Source of the DNA: Liminaster sp045576355
Lineage (GTDB): Bacteria > Bacteroidota > Bacteroidia > Bacteroidales > UBA3663
NCBI GenBank assembly: GCA_045576355.1
Contig: JAZNGG010000054.1
Location: 1 to 42,348, forward strand
DNA length: 42,348 bases
Direction: 5' to 3'
Below are positions 33,376-42,208 of the stretch, one piece after another (within the stretch, counting starts at the first letter, position 1; each line of letters starts with the position of its first letter). The notes under the pieces are model-generated. The model did not search any database. It had not been told where the DNA came from and was given only the letters and a program-made list of their open reading frames with translations. Both the position numbers and the translations under genes were made by a program.

Positions 33376-35637
33376 TCAAATCGCGCGTTGAGTACTCTCT
33401 ATCATGTAACGCACTTTACGATTGAACATCTCTTCTGCCATAAGTTTTTCCAAACTGATATGCATCCTGTATCGCCAGTAATGACGGGGATTGGCAGGGA
33501 CATTGATACGTTCGGCAGCAACATCGGACAGTCTCAACGTCTCATCGACAGAGAGCCAGTCCTGAAGCGAAAGGATGCAGAACAGAGAGGGTGACTCCAG
33601 ATGTAGATTAACAATGTTTTCACAGAGCCATCCGGGAGCAGATGCAGGAACTTCACCTTGATTGCCAAGCACCGAACGATAGAATCGAGTGGTTATCTCC
33701 GGATCTTCCTCCCACCAACCACGCAACGTGGACATATCATGTGTAGAGATTGTGCAAACAGAATTGACAGGATATTCCCAAACATGCCCAAACTCATGAG
33801 CCGGATTTTTAGGCATACGTTGGATTTCCAAAGAGAGAATCTGCAATTTCTCCATAACCCACGGCACACAATCCGGCACCATGCCCAAATCCTCACCACA
33901 GACGATCATCTGCGTTGCTCCGATCAGACGAGGCAACTTTTTCATCGCTTCATCAAACCAGAAAAGATTGTGTCGCTCATAGAAATAATGATTATAAAGA
34001 CGATTGAAAGCCTCCTTCTCTCCGGCACTCAGACGAGAAAAGATATAGTCATTTTGAACTCCTATGCGAGGATGATACTTGTCCGCATCTTTATGATCAG
34101 GGACAAACAAGACATTGCTGATCAGGGCATATAATTTCTCTTTGAGAGCAAGGCTCTCCTCATCATTTTTTCCCGAAAACCAAGTCTCAATCTTGCGTTG
34201 AGTGTCAAATTCCGGACGCATCTCATAAATGTCGTGATGGAGATGCTGCAAGAAAGTCTGCTTGACATAGTCACTCTTCTCGCCAAAAGACTTCTCGAGA
34301 AGGTCTTCGTTGATAAACGGTCTGGTCATGAAGTCCTTTTGGAAACAGAGGCCAAAATTACCAATCTCTGCAGCATCCATCGGTAAAGCCGGGGAAAACT
34401 GTCCTAAAAGACCATGCACAGAATGTGAAGGGATTTCCCAAATGCGGAAGAAGCCCAAAATATGGTCAATACGATATGCTCCAAAATACTCCGCCATCTT
34501 GCGGAAGCGCTTCACCCACCACTGATAACCATCGCGGGCCATGACGTCCCAATTATAGGTCGGGAAACCCCAATTTTGCCCATTAGCAGAGAAAGGATCC
34601 GGTGGTGCTCCGGCCTGTCCGGTCATATTGAAATAGTATGGTTCTATCCAGGCCTCGACACTGCTACGACTAATGCCGATCGGGATATCTCCCTTAAGGA
34701 TGATGCCTTTCTGCCGAGCATGATTGGAGACATCCAAAAGCTGTATATGGAGGCAATATTGCACATAATAATAGTAGGCAATCTGTGGATAAACTTTACT
34801 CTTCGGGGCACATAAAGCAGCGACCTCTTCGGCAGAATATACACTACACTCAGGCCAGCGAGTAAAATCAGGAGTATGATAAGTGTCTCTCAAATATGAG
34901 AAAGCAGCATAGGGACGAAGCCAATGCTCATTTTCAGCATAAAACGTTTTAAACCCTTTGGATGCAAGAGTTTTCTTTCCCTCTTGTTCAAAAAGGAGGT
35001 GCAGGTAGGCTCTTTTGGCATTATTGACTGCCTCATAATCGATCTGAGAGAGTGCATTCAACTCGATACGCTTTGCTTCAAATTCCTCTGCCTTTGCTTT
35101 ATCCTTTAATGCCGGCAACTGACGCAAATCGATATATTGAGGATGAAAAGCATAGATGCTGATCGAATTATAGGGATAAGAATCAGTCCACGATCCGGTA
35201 ATGGTCGTGTCATTGATGGGAAGGATCTGAACTGCTCCCTGATGAGTCAATGCAGCCCAATCAACCATTTTCTTTAAGTCTCCGAAATCACCGACACCGA
35301 AACTTCCCTCGCTACGCAAAGAAAAGACGGGAACGGCCGTACCGGCAATACGACGGGCATCGTGCCAATGATCAATATGATCGGTTTGTCCATCTTGTCC
35401 TATGATCACATGAGGCATGGAAGCATGTTCCATACGGATACATTGTCCATCACGATAGACTCCATAACGATATAATAAAGGGATTCCTCCTTGAGGAAGT
35501 TCAATATCAACAGAACCGCTCCAAATGACTCCATCTACGGTTTTTAACATGACCGGTGTGGCATCACTACCACCGAAACAAATTCCGATGGACTCGCCCC
35601 ACACTGTACGATATTCGACCTGAAAGTTTTGCTTCAT
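33376..35637 (-). CDS. malQ: 4-alpha-glucanotransferase (amylomaltase), GH77 with N-terminal starch-binding module
   Basis: A 753-residue enzyme. Residues about 1-85 look like a single CBM20-type starch-binding module (VEYRTVWGESIGICFGGSD). The GH77 barrel follows: Asp391 nucleophile in YRIDHILGFFRIWEIP, Glu582 acid/base in CGEDLGMVPDCV and Asp634 in STHDMSTLRGWW. It disproportionates maltodextrins in the cytoplasm, releasing glucose. Bacteroidetes relatives are often nearer 890 residues with two CBM20 copies; this version appears to have only one. It is the first gene of a two-gene operon with the MFS transporter. A -7 element on the minus strand (35695-35688) lies about 50 bp upstream. Confidence 0.92.
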   Translation of the reverse strand: MKQNFQVEYRTVWGESIGICFGGSDATPVMLKTVDGVIWSGSVDIELPQGGIPLLYRYGVYRDGQCIRMEHASMPHVIIGQDGQTDHIDHWHDARRIAGTAVPVFSLRSEGSFGVGDFGDLKKMVDWAALTHQGAVQILPINDTTITGSWTDSYPYNSISIYAFHPQYIDLRQLPALKDKAKAEEFEAKRIELNALSQIDYEAVNNAKRAYLHLLFEQEGKKTLASKGFKTFYAENEHWLRPYAAFSYLRDTYHTPDFTRWPECSVYSAEEVAALCAPKSKVYPQIAYYYYVQYCLHIQLLDVSNHARQKGIILKGDIPIGISRSSVEAWIEPYYFNMTGQAGAPPDPFSANGQNWGFPTYNWDVMARDGYQWWVKRFRKMAEYFGAYRIDHILGFFRIWEIPSHSVHGLLGQFSPALPMDAAEIGNFGLCFQKDFMTRPFINEDLLEKSFGEKSDYVKQTFLQHLHHDIYEMRPEFDTQRKIETWFSGKNDEESLALKEKLYALISNVLFVPDHKDADKYHPRIGVQNDYIFSRLSAGEKEAFNRLYNHYFYERHNLFWFDEAMKKLPRLIGATQMIVCGEDLGMVPDCVPWVMEKLQILSLEIQRMPKNPAHEFGHVWEYPVNSVCTISTHDMSTLRGWWEEDPEITTRFYRSVLGNQGEVPASAPGWLCENIVNLHLESPSLFCILSLQDWLSVDETLRLSDVAAERINVPANPRHYWRYRMHISLEKLMAEEMFNRKVRYMIESTQRAI

Positions 35638-35687
35638 TTTCGTGTTTTTTAATAGGTATCTACGGGTACATTAAATTTAAATCATGG

Positions 35688-35695
35688 CAAATTTA
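35688..35695 (-). promoter_or_regulatory. -7 promoter element for malQ - MFS operon
   Basis: TAAATTTG on the minus strand matches TAnnTTTG exactly, 51 bp before the malQ ATG at 35637. Confidence 0.55.
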
Positions 35696-35755
35696 AGGCT
35701 TTTAAGAATATAATCAGCATTGTGGAATAAAAATATAAATGTTTTTAGAGGTTAT

Positions 35756-35772
35756 TAAGAATAATATTCTTA
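35756..35772. promoter_or_regulatory. Perfect palindrome, possible operator
   Basis: TAAGAATA-A-TATTCTTA: 8-bp half-sites around a central A, about 60 bp upstream of the malQ -7 element. It may bind a dimeric regulator, or may reflect AT-rich sequence only. Confidence 0.35.
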
Positions 35773-35922
35773 TGGCTTCTATTGAATATCAATACCTTTT
35801 AAATAATTCAACAGGTTTTTATATGAACAAATAATATAAATATTTTTATAACAATACGAGACCTTATATCCGGTCTTAAATCACCCATCTCCCGTTTTTT
35901 AAAGATTCTTGATCCTTCACGC

Positions 35923-35953
35923 TTGTTAAATTCGTCGGATTACCTTAACTTTG
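35923..35953 (+). promoter_or_regulatory. Bacteroidetes promoter for the TrmH-family gene and probably mutS
   Basis: TTG at 35923-35925, 20 bp, then TAACTTTG at 35946-35953. The ATG follows at 35982. Confidence 0.75.
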
Positions 35954-35981
35954 CCCAAATAAATTATCCGGATCAGACACA

Positions 35982-36527
35982 ATGAAAAAACTGACCATAC
36001 TTGAGATGGGGCGCATCAATGCTACAGAATTTAAAGCAGCCGAAAAAATGCCCCTTATTATCGTTTTGGACAATGTTCGGTCTCTACTGAATATAGGTTC
36101 GGTATTTCGCACTTCCGATGCGTTTCGAGTAGAAGCCATCTACCTATGTGGCATATCTTCACCTCCTCCCTCTCCGGAAATTCACAAGACAGCATTAGGA
36201 GCGGAAGAGAGTGTCGAGTGGCTCTATTTTGAAGACACACATGAGGCTCTACAAAAATTAAAAGAGAATGGATATAGACTTGTCGCCATCGAACAATGCT
36301 CCGGAAGTACGATGATGGACAAGTGGAATCCTGATTTCTCCCAAAAATATGCTGTGGTTTTAGGCAACGAGGTGAAAGGGGTGCAACAATCCGTGGTGGA
36401 TCGTTGTGATGAATGTCTCGAAATCCCCCAATATGGCACCAAACACTCTCTCAATGTTTCGGTCACTGCCGGTCTGGTCATTTGGGATTTTTTCAAGGCT
36501 TTTATCCGAGACCATTCCTTAGCTTAA
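35982..36527 (+). CDS. TrmH/SpoU-family RNA 2'-O-ribose methyltransferase
   Basis: A 181-residue, single-domain SPOUT methyltransferase. The three family motifs are seen: LDNVRSLLNIGSVFRTSDAF (30-49, motif 1 with N-x-G and R-x-x-x-F), VVLGNEVKGVQQSVVDRCDE (motif 2) and IPQYGTKHSLNVSVTAGLVI (motif 3, with the knot Ser-Leu-Asn-Val-Ser). It methylates a 2'-hydroxyl in tRNA or rRNA using SAM; the target nucleotide is unknown. It lacks the extra N-terminal domain of rRNA-specific RlmB. It ends 42 bp before the preferred mutS start (3 bp before an alternative GTG) and is probably co-transcribed with mutS. Confidence 0.9.
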   Translation: MKKLTILEMGRINATEFKAAEKMPLIIVLDNVRSLLNIGSVFRTSDAFRVEAIYLCGISSPPPSPEIHKTALGAEESVEWLYFEDTHEALQKLKENGYRLVAIEQCSGSTMMDKWNPDFSQKYAVVLGNEVKGVQQSVVDRCDECLEIPQYGTKHSLNVSVTAGLVIWDFFKAFIRDHSLA

Positions 36528-36569
36528 ACAGTGCAAGCAGATGATATCAAAACACCAACAATTCCTTAC

Positions 36570-39185
36570 ATGAAAAAAACAGACCCCAATGATACCCCGC
36601 TGATGAAGCAATATTTCGAGATGAAGAAAAAACATCCCGATGCCATCATGCTTTATCGAGTAGGAGACTTTTATGAAACTTTCTGCGATGATGCCATCGC
36701 TGCACATGACATTTTGGGCATCACACTGACCAAACGGGCAGGCAATCCTCTGGCAGGATTCCCTTATCATGCTCTCGACACCTATTTACCCAAGTTGGTT
36801 CGCGCCGGGAAGCGTGTAGCCATTTGCGAACAGCTGGAAGATCCCAAACTCACTAAAAAATTAGTCAAACGGGGTATCACCGAACTCGTCACACCGGGTC
36901 TCTCCATCAATGACAATGTACTCAACACGCGCGAAAACAACTTTTTGGCGGCGGTCAGTTTCTCTCAAAAAGATCTCTGCGGCATCTCTTTTCTGGATAT
37001 ATCCACTGGCGAATTTATGGTAGCTGAGGGAACTTATGACTACATCGACAAACTGATCAATAACTATGCCCCCAAAGAGATGCTTTATGTCAAAGGGATG
37101 CGCTCTCTATATCAAGAAAAGTTTTCATCCACACCCTATTGTTACGAACTTGACGACTTCGTATTCAGTTACGATAATGCCCGTCGGGCTTTACTCAACC
37201 TCTTCAAAACTCAAAACCTCAAGGGTTTCGGCATAGAGAACATGACCTATGCCACCATGGCAGCCGGTGCGATTTTACGATACTTGGCAGACACTCAGCA
37301 CCATAACACCGGACACATCACATCCATCCGTCGGATTGACAGCGAAGCATACATGCGTCTGGACAAATTCACCGTCAGGAGTCTGGAACTGATCGCTCCA
37401 ATGAACGAAGGAGGACGCTCACTCCTCAACGTTCTCGACGAAACCACGACTCCGATGGGTGCCCGTATGATGCACAGATGGATCCTATTTCCTCTGATTC
37501 ATGTGCAAAGCATACGAGAACGGCACGACATCGTGGAATACTTCTTCCGCGATTCGGAACTCACTGAGACCATCGAAACGAACTTAAAACGGCTGGGAGA
37601 CATGGAACGTATCATCGGCAAGGTGGCCGTCGGCAGAGCCAATCCCCGAGAGATCGTCCAGCTTCGCATCGCGTTAGAGTCTTTGGAACTCATCCAGCAA
37701 GCCTGCATGGAGTGCGGCAACGAGCATCTGCAAAGCGTCGCTACGCAAATCAATGTTTGCAAGCCCATCATGCAGCGAATAGCCAAAGAGATAGAGCCCG
37801 AACCGCCCATCATGTTTGGCAAAGGCAATGTGATCCGGACCGGAGTCAATGCCGAATTAGACCAATTGCGTGAGATCGCATACTCCGGCAAAGATTACCT
37901 CATCGCTCTACAACAAAGACTGAGTGAGCAATATAACATCCCATCCCTCAAGGTGGCATATAATTCTGTTTTCGGCTATTATATCGAAGTACGCAATACC
38001 CACAAGGACAAAGTGCCCGAAGGGTGGATCAGAAAACAAACACTCGTGGGTGCAGAACGATATATAACTCAGGAACTCAAAGAGTATGAAGAAAAAATCC
38101 TCGGAGCAGAAGAGCGCATAGGAATCCTCGAACAAAACCTCTATCAAGACCTGCTTAAAGCACTCGAAGAGTATATTCCCATTATTCAGGTCGATGCCCA
38201 ACAGATGGCACGCTTAGATTGTCTGCTCGCCTTGATGGAAGTGGCGGCTCGATATAACTACATACGCCCGGAGATCAATGACTCATATACGATAGACATA
38301 CGCCAAGGACGCCACCCCGTCATCGAGCGACAAATGCCCATCGGTGAGAGTTATGTCCCCAACGATGTTCTCCTCGACAATCAAAAACAGCAAGTCATGA
38401 TGATCACCGGACCCAATATGGCCGGTAAATCTGCGCTCCTAAGACAAACTGCCCTCATCGTTTTGATGGCACACATCGGCAGTTTCGTCCCGGCAGAGGC
38501 TGCGCATATAGGACTCACGGATAAAATATTCACCCGCGTCGGTGCCTCTGACAACATTTCTCTCGGAGAATCTACTTTCATGGTGGAAATGAGCGAAGCG
38601 GCCAATATCCTGCACAACCTTTCCCCACGCAGTTTAATCCTCTTCGACGAGCTGGGTAGAGGAACATCAACCTATGACGGTATCAGCATCGCCTGGTCTA
38701 TTGTCGAACATATCCACGAACACGCCGAGGGTCATCCGAAATGTCTGTTTGCGACACATTATCATGAACTAAACGAGATGGAGAAGAGTTTCTCACGGAT
38801 AGTCAATTACAATGTTTCTGTCAAGGAAACCGATGGGAAAGTGATCTTCCTCCGCACATTGCGAAAAGGTGGTAGCGAACACTCTTTCGGTATCCATGTA
38901 GCCCGTCTGGCAGGTATGCTCCCCAATGTGGTCAAACGTGCAGACGAAGTGTTACTCCAATTGGAAAGCAAACAATCGGACATCAAAGCAGACACAAGTA
39001 TTCTCTCTTCCGGCAAGAAAAAGAAATCCGGATCGGTAGGTGGCTACCAATTGAGCATATTCCAACTCGATGATCCGGTCCTGTCACAAATCAGAGACGA
39101 AATCAAAAATATAGATATCAACAATCTCACACCGATAGAAGCCCTCAACAAACTCAACGAGATCAAAAAGATATGCGGTTTATAG
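36570..39185 (+). CDS. mutS: DNA mismatch repair protein MutS
   Basis: An 871-residue mismatch sensor. The Phe-x-Glu mismatch wedge lies in VGDFYETF. The connector, core/lever and clamp regions are complete. The ATPase has Walker A GPNMAGKS at residue 614, Walker B LILFDELGRGTSTYDG and the ATHYHEL switch. Two starts are possible: GTG 36531, three bases after the TrmH stop, and ATG 36570. I choose the ATG because it places TPLMKQY at residue 9 and Walker A at 614, as in E. coli MutS. It probably shares the promoter at 35923-35953. Confidence 0.95.
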   Translation: MKKTDPNDTPLMKQYFEMKKKHPDAIMLYRVGDFYETFCDDAIAAHDILGITLTKRAGNPLAGFPYHALDTYLPKLVRAGKRVAICEQLEDPKLTKKLVKRGITELVTPGLSINDNVLNTRENNFLAAVSFSQKDLCGISFLDISTGEFMVAEGTYDYIDKLINNYAPKEMLYVKGMRSLYQEKFSSTPYCYELDDFVFSYDNARRALLNLFKTQNLKGFGIENMTYATMAAGAILRYLADTQHHNTGHITSIRRIDSEAYMRLDKFTVRSLELIAPMNEGGRSLLNVLDETTTPMGARMMHRWILFPLIHVQSIRERHDIVEYFFRDSELTETIETNLKRLGDMERIIGKVAVGRANPREIVQLRIALESLELIQQACMECGNEHLQSVATQINVCKPIMQRIAKEIEPEPPIMFGKGNVIRTGVNAELDQLREIAYSGKDYLIALQQRLSEQYNIPSLKVAYNSVFGYYIEVRNTHKDKVPEGWIRKQTLVGAERYITQELKEYEEKILGAEERIGILEQNLYQDLLKALEEYIPIIQVDAQQMARLDCLLALMEVAARYNYIRPEINDSYTIDIRQGRHPVIERQMPIGESYVPNDVLLDNQKQQVMMITGPNMAGKSALLRQTALIVLMAHIGSFVPAEAAHIGLTDKIFTRVGASDNISLGESTFMVEMSEAANILHNLSPRSLILFDELGRGTSTYDGISIAWSIVEHIHEHAEGHPKCLFATHYHELNEMEKSFSRIVNYNVSVKETDGKVIFLRTLRKGGSEHSFGIHVARLAGMLPNVVKRADEVLLQLESKQSDIKADTSILSSGKKKKSGSVGGYQLSIFQLDDPVLSQIRDEIKNIDINNLTPIEALNKLNEIKKICGL

Positions 39186-39236
39186 AGATTCCGGTGCGCT
39201 GAAAACCGATCTAACAGACAAAACCTCATAGGAAAT

Positions 39237-39267
39237 TTGTCGTTACAAATATTTATCTGTAATTTTG
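39237..39267 (+). promoter_or_regulatory. Bacteroidetes promoter for queF
   Basis: TTG at 39237-39239 (within TTTG), 20 bp, then TAATTTTG at 39260-39267. The queF ATG follows 20 bp later, leaving no room for a preQ1 riboswitch. Confidence 0.7.
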
Positions 39268-39286
39268 CCGAAGATAATTATAAAAA

Positions 39287-39748
39287 ATGGAGCGGAAAGA
39301 CGAAGAAACACTGACCCTGTTAGGGAACAAAAAGACCTCATACGCGCAGGATTATGCCCCGGAAGTGTTGGAAACATTTGTCAACCGACACCAGGACAAT
39401 GATTACTGGGTGAAGTTCCATTGCCCGGAGTTTACCAGTCTTTGCCCCATCACCGGACAGCCCGATTTTGCCACCATCATTATCAATTATATCCCTGATG
39501 TTCGCATGGTGGAAAGCAAAAGTCTGAAACTCTATCTCTTCAGCTTCCGCAATCATGGAGACTTTCATGAAGATTGTGTCAATGTAATCATGAAAGACCT
39601 GATAAAGTTGATGGATCCGAGATACATCGAAGTAATAGGACTATTTACCCCTCGCGGTGGAATTGCCATACACCCTTACGCCAACTATGGCAGACCGGGA
39701 ACCAAATATGAGCAGATGGCTTTCGAACGTCTCTCCAGACACGAATAA
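39287..39748 (+). CDS. queF: NADPH-dependent 7-cyano-7-deazaguanine reductase
   Basis: A 153-residue type I QueF. It reduces the nitrile of preQ0 to the amine preQ1 for queuosine in tRNA. The nucleophile is Cys53 in FTSLCPITGQPDF, with Asp60 nearby. The QueF motif E-S-K-S-L-K appears in MVESKSLKLYLFSFRNHGDF (Glu76). The length matches the short, single-domain form. Other queuosine genes (queC, queD, queE) are not in the window. Confidence 0.95.
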   Translation: MERKDEETLTLLGNKKTSYAQDYAPEVLETFVNRHQDNDYWVKFHCPEFTSLCPITGQPDFATIIINYIPDVRMVESKSLKLYLFSFRNHGDFHEDCVNVIMKDLIKLMDPRYIEVIGLFTPRGGIAIHPYANYGRPGTKYEQMAFERLSRHE

Positions 39749-39833
39749 CAATAATGACCCATCGGGTAAACATAATAATTAAGCACTCAAAGCAAATAAT
39801 TAATAACTAAACAATATTAACAACAACCACACT

Positions 39834-40703
39834 ATGAAAAAATTGATCATTACAGCAGCAATCGTGCTTGCCCTTATCCCGGCAACACAAGCACAAACGT
39901 TAGCAGACTATGCCAATGCCGGTGATGCCGCCATGGCCGGACAGAAATATCAGGAGGCTGTGGACAACTATGTCAAAGCTCAAGAGCTCGACAAGGATAA
40001 CACCGACTATCTGACAGCCTTCCAATTAGCTTTAGCATACGAGCAACTCGGCAATACCCAAAAAGCCGGAGACGCCTATAAAGCAAGCATTATCAAGGGT
40101 AATACTGACGGAGGTGTTATTACCAACATGAAAAATGCTTACGAAACTGCCGGATGCAACGATTGTGTCAAACAAGCATACATAGAGATTAAGACAGCCA
40201 ACCCGAGTCAAACCATCGCTATGGATCGTAAACTCTACTTCATCTATGTCAAAGAGAAAGATTGGCAAAACTCTCTAAACTGCTGCCTCTCCGTTCTTTC
40301 CGATCCCGGAATTGACGAAAACGACAAGATTAACAACTTGAAGCGCTCTGCTCAATGTTATCTCAATCTCAATCAGACAGATTCTGCCGAAGTGTATTAT
40401 GAGAAAGTCCTCGCCATCACTCCGGACGATGCAGACATCCACAAGGCCTTGGGTTATGCTTGCTATAATGGCATCCAAAAGTCCATTCAGGCAGGACAAA
40501 ACTCTTATAAAGCAAAACAAGCTGCCGGCAAAGCAACTCGTAGCGACTACAACATGATGCAGACCAACGCCAAACGTATTACACTCAACCAGGGTCCCAA
40601 GGCTATCGAGCATCTCACGATCGCCAACAAGACGCTCAATGATCCGAAAATCACAGAGATCATCAATAAACTCCGCAACAATATCGCTGCATATAAGAAA
40701 TAA
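39834..40703 (+). CDS. Periplasmic TPR-repeat protein
   Basis: A 289-residue protein with signal peptide 1-20 (...LIPATQA). Helical repeat units of TPR type run through the mature part: YANAGDAAMAGQKYQEAVDN at the start, then LDKDNTDYLTAFQLALAYEQ and LNQTDSAEVYYEKVLAITPD further on. It likely scaffolds protein interactions in the periplasm; partners are unknown. Its stop TAA overlaps the ATG of the CYTH gene by one base (TAATG), so the two are translationally coupled. It starts 85 bp after queF without a clear promoter of its own. Confidence 0.85.
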   Translation: MKKLIITAAIVLALIPATQAQTLADYANAGDAAMAGQKYQEAVDNYVKAQELDKDNTDYLTAFQLALAYEQLGNTQKAGDAYKASIIKGNTDGGVITNMKNAYETAGCNDCVKQAYIEIKTANPSQTIAMDRKLYFIYVKEKDWQNSLNCCLSVLSDPGIDENDKINNLKRSAQCYLNLNQTDSAEVYYEKVLAITPDDADIHKALGYACYNGIQKSIQAGQNSYKAKQAAGKATRSDYNMMQTNAKRITLNQGPKAIEHLTIANKTLNDPKITEIINKLRNNIAAYKK

Positions 40704-41191
40704 TGCCAGTAGAAATCGAACGCAAGTTTTTGGTTCAAGGAGAGGGATATAGGTCCGACGTCATAAGATCGCTCCGCATCACACAAGGTTATCTTAACTC
40801 TCTGCCGGAACGCACGGTGAGGATTCGGATCCAAGGAGATCACGGATATATCACAGTGAAGGGGGGGTCCGATGCCTCGGGGACAACTCGCTTCGAATGG
40901 GAAAAGGAGATTCCACTCCATGAAGCCCAAGAACTTATCAAACTTTGCGAACCAGGCATTATCGACAAGATCAGGCATTTGATCCCCGTAGGAGAATACA
41001 CCTTTGAGGTAGATGAATTTTTAGGAGATAACAGCGGACTTATCCTTGCCGAAATAGAGTTGCCCTCGGCCTCATCCGACTTCGAAAGACCGGAGTGGTT
41101 AGGCGAAGAGGTGACCGGCAACCCACTCTATTACAACTCTTCGTTATCGCAAAAACCATATTGCAAATTTAAAGAGACATCACAAGGGTAA
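40703..41191 (+). CDS. CYTH-domain protein (triphosphate tunnel metalloenzyme)
   Basis: A 162-residue protein with the defining EIERKFLV start (Glu4, Glu6, Lys8), followed by basic/acidic strand residues TVRIRIQGDHGYITVKGG, RFEWEKEIP, FEVDEFLGDNSGLILAEIEL. These line an eight-stranded tunnel that binds triphosphate and two metals. Members are triphosphatases or, more rarely, class IV adenylate cyclases; small bacterial forms like this are mostly triphosphatases. The start overlaps the TPR gene stop (TAATG). A run of seven G (about 40861-40867, codons AAG GGG GGG) lies in the gene and could slip. Confidence 0.88.
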   Translation: MPVEIERKFLVQGEGYRSDVIRSLRITQGYLNSLPERTVRIRIQGDHGYITVKGGSDASGTTRFEWEKEIPLHEAQELIKLCEPGIIDKIRHLIPVGEYTFEVDEFLGDNSGLILAEIELPSASSDFERPEWLGEEVTGNPLYYNSSLSQKPYCKFKETSQG

Positions 41192-41215
41192 AAGACTATT
41201 ACTCCGATAATAACA

Positions 41216-41259
41216 AAATAGGCTGCGCTATAGATTTAGCACGGCCTATTTTTCATTTT
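41216..41259. terminator. Bidirectional terminator between the CYTH gene and the lipoprotein gene
   Basis: AAATAGGC (41216-41223) pairs with GCCTATTT (41244-41251). TTTCATTTTG follows on the plus strand. An inner GCGCT/AGC pairing extends it. Confidence 0.7.
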
Positions 41260-41283
41260 GTGATAGCTATTACTAAAAATCAA

Positions 41284-41973
41284 TTACCTCAATTCCGGAA
41301 TTGTATATTCTAAATCATTTTCTACAACTACTATCCCCCAAGAAGCATGAACCTCAGTTGTGGAACCATCTGCTAATGTATAATTAATTACACAACCGCC
41401 ATCACTATGATCTATAACTTCATAACTTACAGGATTTTTCTTATCTTTCTTTCTCTGTTCAAAGCTTTCAACTGCTGCTTTTAATTCATCTGTGTCATAG
41501 TCACGATCACTAAAATCTCCGGAAATATCAGCAATTGCAGTCTTCACAGCATCAAAATAAGAACTCGAAGAAATCTTACTTACAATGACGACTCCTTTCT
41601 CTAAATGGTAAGTAAGTCTAACATATTGTTGTATATGTGTACCACCGGGCAACAACCAAGATAACAGATAATGCTTCTGTATTTCATTTTCCGGATTTAC
41701 GACTTCATTCAAAGAATGTGCAACGCTATAAGCATAAGGAATAGTCTGTTCAATCTTACGTTTTAAAATAGAATCTATCGTACAGTTTTCTAAATTTTGT
41801 GTCATACCGACAATATAACCCACAGCATATTGCTCAACAGCCTGATCAAGACACTTATCAATACTTATCTCTGCGGCACCAATAGTATCGCTTTCTGTTT
41901 TTTTCTGACTGCAAGACACTACAGACAACATAGTTCCAACAAAGAGAACAACACTCATGAAAAGATTTTTCAT
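41284..41973 (-). CDS. AT-rich lipoprotein of unknown function
   Basis: A 229-residue protein, not recognised. The signal peptide ends in the lipobox-like SVVSC (Cys21). The mature part is helical at first (CLDQAVEQYAVGYIVGMTQN; IPYAYSVAHSLNEVV), then mixed, with a polar tail ending LEYTIPELR. No catalytic motif is visible. Its base composition is clearly more AT-rich than the neighbouring genes (codons such as AAA, ATA, TTT dominate) and it lies about 235 bp from the right IS end, so it may have been acquired. No relation to the DUF4878-like gene at 28694 is evident. Confidence 0.7.
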   Translation of the reverse strand: MKNLFMSVVLFVGTMLSVVSCSQKKTESDTIGAAEISIDKCLDQAVEQYAVGYIVGMTQNLENCTIDSILKRKIEQTIPYAYSVAHSLNEVVNPENEIQKHYLLSWLLPGGTHIQQYVRLTYHLEKGVVIVSKISSSSYFDAVKTAIADISGDFSDRDYDTDELKAAVESFEQRKKDKKNPVSYEVIDHSDGGCVINYTLADGSTTEVHASWGIVVVENDLEYTIPELR

Positions 41974-42208
41974 AAAATAAAGGTGATTAAAAAGTTTGAA
42001 ATTATAAGATGAAATAATTCAATAATTTAGCATATTCCATATAGTTTATTCTAAAATCGGCATCGAATAACTAACAGCAAAATATGAGAATTTTGAGCAA
42101 ATATAATCATTATTCTAAGTTAAGATTTACCCCCCCCCAATTTTAACATTTAACATTAACACATTTAACACTTCTATCTTGAACTTACGATAGGCAAATA
42201 AAACACAT
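41974..42208. other. AT-rich spacer before the right IS end
   Basis: There is no gene. It contains a run of nine C (42130-42138) and three copies of TTTAACA (42142, 42149, 42164) close to the IS edge. Confidence 0.5.

Larger units (their letters stand above)
35638..35981. other. Divergent intergenic region between malQ and the TrmH-family gene
   Basis: 344 bp, strongly AT-rich. It holds the malQ promoter, the trmH-type promoter and a perfect 17-bp palindrome (35756-35772). Confidence 0.6.

Noticed and set aside
39186..39286. preQ1 riboswitch before queF
   Set aside because: The promoter -7 element ends 20 bp before the ATG, so the leader is too short for an aptamer.
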